Below are positions 6,260 through 10,162 of a stretch of 10,162 nt of DNA, piece after piece. The stretch is from assembly GCA_946482585.1 (NCBI GenBank), contig CAMLSI010000169.1, positions 1-10,162 on the forward strand. The letters are read 5' to 3'. The first letter of the stretch is position 1. Every line of letters begins with the position of its first letter. This stretch comes from an uncultured Lysobacteraceae bacterium (lineage in GTDB: Bacteria; Pseudomonadota; Gammaproteobacteria; Xanthomonadales; Rhodanobacteraceae). The translations under genes were made by a program, and so were the position numbers. A model generated the notes under the pieces. That model worked only from the letters and a program-made list of their open reading frames with translations. It did no database searches and was not told where the DNA came from.

Positions 6260-7135
6260 ATGAGCATCGCCGCCGTCCGCAAGCAGGAAATCAACGCCAA
6301 CAAGCTGGCCAAGCGCTTGCGCCGCCAGGTCGGCCAGGCAATTGCCGATTTCCACATGATCGAGGACGGCGACCGTGTCATGGTCTGCCTGTCGGGCGGC
6401 AAGGATTCGTACACGCTGCTCGATCTGCTGCGCCAGCTGCAGGCGAAAGCGCCGGTCACGTTCGAGCTGCACGCGGTACACCTCGATCAGAAACAGCCCG
6501 GCTACGACGCGCGGACCTTGCCGACCTATCTCGAATCGATCGGCATGCCGTACACGATTCTGGAACAGGACACCTACAGCGTCGTCAAACGCGTGATCCC
6601 CGAAGGCCGCACGATGTGCAGCCTGTGCTCGCGCCTGCGGCGCGGCAATCTCTACGATCACGCGGCCGCCGAGGGTTTCACCAAGATCGCGCTCGGCCAC
6701 CATCGCGACGACATCGTCGAGACGCTGTTCCTCAATCTGTTTCATCAGGCCAAGCTCAAGGCAATGCCGCCCAAGCTGCGTTCGGATGACGGCCGCAACG
6801 TCGTGATCCGGCCGCTGGCCTATTGCCGCGAAGACGACATCGCCGACTATGCCGCCGCCAGGGCGTTTCCGATCATGCCGTGCAACCTGTGCGGCTCTCA
6901 GGAAAACCTGCAGCGCAAGGCGATCAAGGCCATGCTCTCGGACTGGGAACGCCAGTTTCCCGGCCGCGTCGAGAACGTGTTCCGCGCGATCGGCGACGTG
7001 TCGCCGTCGCAGCTCGCCGATCGCGAGCTGTTCAACTTCGCCGCACTCGGCAGCCGCAGCGACGCGCGCGCCAGCGCCGGCGACTGGCTGCGCGGCGAGC
7101 CGGCCGACGCAGGAATTGAGACGGCCGCCGACTAG
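6260..7135 (+). CDS. ttcA: tRNA 2-thiocytidine(32) synthetase TtcA
   Basis: TtcA is a cytosolic, ATP-dependent iron-sulfur enzyme that installs 2-thiocytidine at position 32 of certain tRNAs. The 291-residue product carries the PP-loop ATP pyrophosphatase motif SGGKDS (45-50). It has the cluster-binding cysteine pairs, Cys120-x2-Cys123 ([11 protein letters not shown]) and Cys208-x2-Cys211 (PCNLCGSQE); in E. coli TtcA the corresponding cysteines hold a [4Fe-4S] cluster. The [10 protein letters not shown] segment (about 149-158) and the RPLAYC strand are also typical of the family. I chose ATG 6260 because it lies downstream of a TACAAT box and gives the family's usual start ([14 protein letters not shown] soon after). 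The frame is open further upstream to 6116, but that would include the promoter. The tail after about 265 is Ala/Arg/Gly-rich and variable. rdgC follows 71 bp later on the same strand and could be cotranscribed. Confidence 0.96.
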   Translation: MSIAAVRKQEINANKLAKRLRRQVGQAIADFHMIEDGDRVMVCLSGGKDSYTLLDLLRQLQAKAPVTFELHAVHLDQKQPGYDARTLPTYLESIGMPYTILEQDTYSVVKRVIPEGRTMCSLCSRLRRGNLYDHAAAEGFTKIALGHHRDDIVETLFLNLFHQAKLKAMPPKLRSDDGRNVVIRPLAYCREDDIADYAAARAFPIMPCNLCGSQENLQRKAIKAMLSDWERQFPGRVENVFRAIGDVSPSQLADRELFNFAALGSRSDARASAGDWLRGEPADAGIETAAD

Positions 7136-7176
7136 CCTCGCCGACCGCGGCCGATACCGCCTTCTTTTCACGCACC

Positions 7177-7206
7177 GGTGGGCTCGGACCCACCCCACGG
7201 GGTTCC
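7177..7206 (+). promoter_or_regulatory. Hairpin and Shine-Dalgarno region before rdgC
   Basis: GGTGGG (7177-7182) can pair with CCCACC (7189-7194) across a CTCGGA loop. The ribosome binding site GGGG (7199-7202) lies 4 nt before the rdgC ATG. The ACCC at 7192-7195 could instead pair with GGGT at 7200-7203, covering that site, so the two structures exclude each other. No intrinsic terminator separates ttcA from rdgC. A regulatory role is conjecture. Confidence 0.35.
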
Positions 7207-8121
7207 ATGTTCTTCCGCAATCTGACGCTGTTCCGCTTCTCCGAAGCCATGGCCGAATCGCTGGCCGACCTCGATAGCCCACTCGAAGAAAAACGCCTGC
7301 GCCCCTGCGGGCCGCTGGAACAATCCACACGCGGCTTCGTCTCGCCGCATGGCCGCAACGCCGAAGCGCTGACGCACAAAGTCGGGCCGTACACGCTCGT
7401 GGCCCTCGGGGGCGAGGACAAGTTACTGCCGGGCTCGGTAGTCAACGAAGAATTGTCGGCACGTTTGCAGAAGATCAACGAAGAACAGGGCAGGCGCGTC
7501 GGGGCCAAAGAGCGCAAGCGCATGAAGGACGAGATCCTGACCGATTTCCTGCCGCGCGCGTTCGTGAAGCCGTACCGGATGCTGGCCTATCTCGACCTCA
7601 AGAACGGCTGGCTCGTCGTCGACACCTCGAGCCGCAAGTCCGCCGAGGAAGTCCTGTCCGAACTGCGCGAGGCCACCGGCACGTTCCCGGCCACGCCGAT
7701 GGCGCCCGAAGAGTCGCCCCGGACCTTGATGACGGACTGGGTGGTTAGTGGCAATCTACCGGCCGCTCTGGCCCTGGCGGACGAGTGCGAGCTGCGCGAT
7801 CCGGCCGAGTCCGGTGCGATCGTGCGCTGCCGCCGCCAGGACCTTGAAACTGACGAGGTGCGCGAGCACCTCAAGACCGGCAAGCAGGTGTTCCAGCTCG
7901 GCCTGACCTTCGACGACCGCATCAGCTTCGTGCTTGGCGAGGATCTCGTCATCCGCAAGCTGCGCTTTCTCGACCAGGTGCTCGACGAACTGAAGGAGAC
8001 CGACGCCGATTCGGCCGCCGCCGAGCTCGACTCGCGCATGGCGCTGATGACGCTGGAAGTAGAACGCCTGCTCGGCAAACTCGACGAATGGTTCCGCCTG
8101 CCGCGTCCGACAGATCGTTGA
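7207..8121 (+). CDS. rdgC: Recombination-associated protein RdgC
   Basis: RdgC binds DNA as a ring-shaped dimer on the nucleoid and counteracts RecA filament activity; it is required in E. coli when some replication-restart or recombination functions are lost. The 304-residue product matches the E. coli length (303). Family hallmarks run end to end: the start MFFRNLTLFRF, CGPLEQSTRGFVSP (34-47), the ALTHK segment, the charged block with MKDEILTDFLPRAF near 100-120, NGWLVVDTSS, and near the C-terminus a conserved helix-strand unit with LRFLDQVLDE followed by SRMALMTLEVERLL. The start is fixed by homology and by GGGG 4 nt upstream. A hairpin in the leader may modulate initiation. It follows ttcA on the same strand, with no terminator seen between them. 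Confidence 0.97.
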   Translation: MFFRNLTLFRFSEAMAESLADLDSPLEEKRLRPCGPLEQSTRGFVSPHGRNAEALTHKVGPYTLVALGGEDKLLPGSVVNEELSARLQKINEEQGRRVGAKERKRMKDEILTDFLPRAFVKPYRMLAYLDLKNGWLVVDTSSRKSAEEVLSELREATGTFPATPMAPEESPRTLMTDWVVSGNLPAALALADECELRDPAESGAIVRCRRQDLETDEVREHLKTGKQVFQLGLTFDDRISFVLGEDLVIRKLRFLDQVLDELKETDADSAAAELDSRMALMTLEVERLLGKLDEWFRLPRPTDR

Positions 8122-8246
8122 AACACGGCACGGCCAGAATCGAGGACTCCGGAACGGTCGGCAACGGCGGAACCGGACCAGAGCAAGGGATTGTCCGTTT
8201 GAACCGCGTCCGGCGCCTGCGCCGGGCGGATGGGTGAGGAACAGGC
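8122..8246 (+). other. rdgC-ygjP intergenic gap with one GC-rich hairpin
   Basis: The gap contains no gene. CCGGCG (8210-8215) pairs with CGCCGG (8220-8225) across CCTG, just before the ribosome binding site of the peptidase gene. No T-run follows and no good promoter was found. Confidence 0.4.
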
Positions 8247-9008
8247 ATGGCCCCGGACGACAACCATTACCTCGAACTGTCGACGCCGAACGGCGAGACG
8301 ATCAAGGTGCTCAAGAAAGCGCACCCGCAGGCGCGCCGATTGCGCCTGACCGTGACCTCGAGCGGCGCGCGCCTGTCGTACCCGGAAGGCACCCATCCGG
8401 CCCAGGTGTTCGCGTTCCTGCGCAAGCACGTCGACTGGCTCGAACGCAAACTCGACCAGTTGCAGCTCGATGCTTCGGGTCCGCCTCCGCTGCTGCCTGG
8501 AGCGCCGACCCTGATCCCGCTGCGCGGCGAGACGACACAGATGCTCTGGCGCGAGGGCGCGTTTCCGAGCATCGCGCTGGACGGCGACCGGCTCGTCCTG
8601 ACCTTGCCCCAGATCAACGGCAAACGGGCGCTGCCCGCAGCGCGCGCGTTGCTGCGTTCCTACCTCGATGCGCAGATCCGCCGCGACGTGTCGCGCCTGC
8701 TCGCCCGCTACACCTCGGAACTGCAGGCCTCACCCGTCGCCGTGCGCGTGCGGCCGCTGAAGAGCCTTTGGGGAAGCCTCGACACGCGCGACTGCATGAC
8801 GCTCGATCTCGCGCTCGCACTCGCGCCGCCGGCAGCGCTCAAGTACGTCGTCGTGCACGAGCTCTGTCATCTGAGGATCCGCAATCACTCGCCGCGCTAC
8901 TGGAATCTCGTCGCGAGCTTCTATCCGGACTGGAAGATCCAGCGCGACTGGCTGCGCGAAAAGGGCCACGCGCTCAAGGCCGAGCTGTCGCGCCTGATCG
9001 ATCCCTAG
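8247..9008 (+). CDS. YgjP-like M48-type zinc metallopeptidase (DUF45 family)
   Basis: This 253-residue protein belongs to the YgjP/DUF45 group of metal-dependent hydrolases (zincins). The zinc site is clear: HELCH at 204-208 gives two His ligands and the catalytic Glu205, and His214 in the following RNHSPRYW is the likely third ligand. Upstream of it the family block SLWGSLDTRDCMTLDLAL (around 172-189) precedes the helix PPAALKYVVV. The N-terminal half is beta-rich and Arg-rich (ARRLRLTVTSSGARLSYPEG), also usual for the family. No signal peptide or membrane segment is seen, so it is probably cytosolic; the physiological substrate is unknown for this family. The ATG at 8247 is chosen because GAGGA (8236-8240) lies 6 nt upstream. 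The 125-bp gap after rdgC contains a perfect hairpin (CCGGCG/CGCCGG, 8210-8225) without a T-tract, so cotranscription with rdgC is possible. Confidence 0.9.
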   Translation: MAPDDNHYLELSTPNGETIKVLKKAHPQARRLRLTVTSSGARLSYPEGTHPAQVFAFLRKHVDWLERKLDQLQLDASGPPPLLPGAPTLIPLRGETTQMLWREGAFPSIALDGDRLVLTLPQINGKRALPAARALLRSYLDAQIRRDVSRLLARYTSELQASPVAVRVRPLKSLWGSLDTRDCMTLDLALALAPPAALKYVVVHELCHLRIRNHSPRYWNLVASFYPDWKIQRDWLREKGHALKAELSRLIDP

Positions 9009-9023
9009 TCGCGCGCCGGGGGC

Positions 9024-9884
9024 TCAGGCGCGGTCGCGCTCGCAGAACGCGTGGAACACGGCGGCCACAGCATCGGCATGTTCCATGTGCAGATGGTGGT
9101 TGCCGTGCAGATGATGCACCTCGATCTTTGCGACGCAATCGGCGCGCGCCTGCATCATCGCCGCGGGCAGATACGATGTCGCCGGTTCGGCGAGCACGAC
9201 GCAGGTCGGCGCGGCGATGCCGCGCAGAATGTTCTGGATCTGCGCTTCGGTATAGCGCAACGGAGACGCCAGCGTCAGGCGCGCATCGCTCGACCACGAC
9301 CAGCCTCCGGGCACGGCGGCGAGTCCGCGCTCGACCAGCGCCGTCGCCGCGGCCTCGCCGAGATCATTGGCCTGCATGCGCGCACGCACCGCCATGGCCG
9401 GATCGGCGAACACGCGCAGGGATTTCGCAGAGAACTCGGCGCGCTGGTTCAATCCGCGACGCAACTGGTCGAGCGCGAGTTCGGGCGTCGCCGTCAACGG
9501 TCCGAGCGACTCGACCAGCAGCAGGCACTCGATCGAACCAGGCTGCGCGGCCGCGAAAATACTCGCAACCGCGCCGCCCAGCGAATGCCCGAGCAGCGAG
9601 AATCGCGACCACCCCAGCGCCGTCGCCGCCGCCTGGATATCGGCGAGGTATTCGACGTAGTGATACCAGGCGCCGGCAGGTCGGTGCGCCGAGCGTCCAT
9701 GGCCCGGCAGATCGATCGCGACGACATGAAAACGCGAAGCCAGGAGCGGCGCCAACCCGGAAAACGAAGCGGCGTTGTCGAGCCAGCCGTGTACCGCGAG
9801 CAGCGGCGGCAGCGCCGGATCGCCCCAGCCTTGTGCGGCCAAGGTGATGTGCGGCAGTTCGATCGCGAACTCATGCGGCGACAT
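9024..9884 (-). CDS. Alpha/beta hydrolase (serine hydrolase-like)
   Basis: This 286-residue protein has an alpha/beta-hydrolase fold, resembling the animal serine hydrolase-like (SERHL) and epoxide/ester hydrolase groups. The oxyanion-hole [10 protein letters not shown] begins at His32. DLPGHGRS spans 58-65. The nucleophile elbow GHSLGG has Ser101. GNHHLHME (261-268) provides the catalytic His (263 or 264). The acid residue is not obvious: the strand where an Asp is common reads [11 protein letters not shown] (228-238), so Glu233 or another residue must serve. No signal peptide is seen; the substrate is unknown. The ATG at 9884 overlaps the end of hemH by 14 nt (shared ATGTCGCCGCATGA), which argues for translational coupling and cotranscription. 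The frame stays open further upstream, inside hemH, but the family fold begins just after this start. It converges on the peptidase gene with only 15 bp between stops. Confidence 0.9.
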   Translation of the reverse strand: MSPHEFAIELPHITLAAQGWGDPALPPLLAVHGWLDNAASFSGLAPLLASRFHVVAIDLPGHGRSAHRPAGAWYHYVEYLADIQAAATALGWSRFSLLGHSLGGAVASIFAAAQPGSIECLLLVESLGPLTATPELALDQLRRGLNQRAEFSAKSLRVFADPAMAVRARMQANDLGEAAATALVERGLAAVPGGWSWSSDARLTLASPLRYTEAQIQNILRGIAAPTCVVLAEPATSYLPAAMMQARADCVAKIEVHHLHGNHHLHMEHADAVAAVFHAFCERDRA

Positions 9885-10161
9885 GCGGCACCCCGGCGGC
9901 ATCACCGACGCTGACCCACCCCTGTACGTGCTCGCGCACGAGCACAGCGAGCGCGTCGATCTGATCGTCGCTGTCGTTGAGCGCCGGAATGTATTCGTAG
10001 CGCTCGCCGCCAGCGTGCAGGAAACGCTCGCGGTTCTCGACCGCGATCTCCTCGAGCGTCTCGAGGCAATCGACCGCAAAACCCGGACACAGCACCTGTA
10101 TCGAGCGCACGCCGGTCCGCGCGAGATCCTCGAGCGTCGCATCGGTATACGGCTTGAGCCA
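9871..10161 (-). CDS. hemH: Ferrochelatase, C-terminal part (5' end outside window)
   Basis: HemH inserts Fe2+ into protoporphyrin IX to make protoheme, the last step of heme synthesis, at the membrane or cytosol. Only the C-terminal 96 residues are in the window; the frame enters from the right edge at base 10161. The visible part starts [14 protein letters not shown], then the signature [17 protein letters not shown]. In this motif the Glu encoded at 10062-10060 corresponds to the conserved acid of the active-site E-T-L motif. It continues with [13 protein letters not shown], a block near the C-terminus of bacterial ferrochelatases, and ends AGVPHVAA. The stop codon (9873-9871) overlaps the hydrolase start by 14 nt. 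The upstream promoter is outside the window. Confidence 0.95.
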   Translation of the reverse strand, partial: WLKPYTDATLEDLARTGVRSIQVLCPGFAVDCLETLEEIAVENRERFLHAGGERYEYIPALNDSDDQIDALAVLVREHVQGWVSVGDAAGVPHVAA

Positions 10162-10162
10162 T

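Noticed and set aside
5938..6459. A longer 173-residue version of the ydcH-like protein starting inside ttcA
   Set aside because: It would cross both divergent promoters and 200 bp of ttcA; only the last 67 residues match the family.
6227..7330. A 367-codon open frame on the minus strand opposite ttcA
   Set aside because: It is in antisense register with ttcA codons and shows the same GC-driven artefact; the product has no recognisable motif.
8234..9847. A 537-codon plus-strand frame across the peptidase gene and opposite the hydrolase
   Set aside because: It is out of frame with the clear HELCH peptidase, is Arg/Ala/Pro-rich throughout, and runs across two real genes on opposite strands.
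9051..9914. A 287-codon plus-strand frame opposite the hydrolase
   Set aside because: It mirrors the hydrolase codons in register; the minus-strand gene has a complete alpha/beta-hydrolase motif set and coupling to hemH.
1..10162. A hidden defence, mobile or biosynthetic system
   Set aside because: All large coding regions but the lipoprotein match housekeeping or widespread families, with uniform base composition and no integrase, transposase, attachment site or repeat array visible.

Overview
This is a high-GC chromosomal window from a gammaproteobacterium. PlsB, RdgC, TtcA, a YdcH-like protein and HemH in one place, GC-rich codon use and short-leader or leaderless TACAAT promoters together suggest the Lysobacterales (Xanthomonadales), perhaps near Rhodanobacteraceae. 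That placement is an inference from gene content and style; no search was run. Nothing looks mobile: I see no insertion sequence, phage gene, CRISPR array, tRNA or rRNA.

Layout on the plus strand from the left: the 3' end of pyrF (pyrimidine synthesis); an AT-richer gap with a good candidate for a small RNA of about 120 nt (promoter, C-rich segment, terminator); a lipoprotein of unknown function closed by a strong terminator; plsB (first acylation of glycerol-3-phosphate), which appears to be leaderless; a 282-bp gap with strong hairpins; and an NhaC-type Na+/H+ antiporter. The antiporter meets a small YdcH/DUF465 gene tail to tail with a 13-bp overlap. That small gene is divergent from ttcA (tRNA 2-thiocytidine-32 synthesis). 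After ttcA come rdgC (recombination-associated DNA-binding protein) and a YgjP-like zinc metallopeptidase on the plus strand. The right end is on the minus strand: the C-terminal part of hemH (ferrochelatase), which overlaps by 14 nt the start of an alpha/beta hydrolase gene.

The genes are mostly independent housekeeping units and do not form one pathway. Possible cotranscription is limited to ttcA-rdgC-ygjP and hemH-hydrolase. I found no convincing new multi-gene system. The points most worth a second look are the candidate small RNA at about 570-690, the structured region before the antiporter, the shared TACAATCGCGG promoter box with a leaderless plsB, and the hairpin arrangement around the rdgC start.
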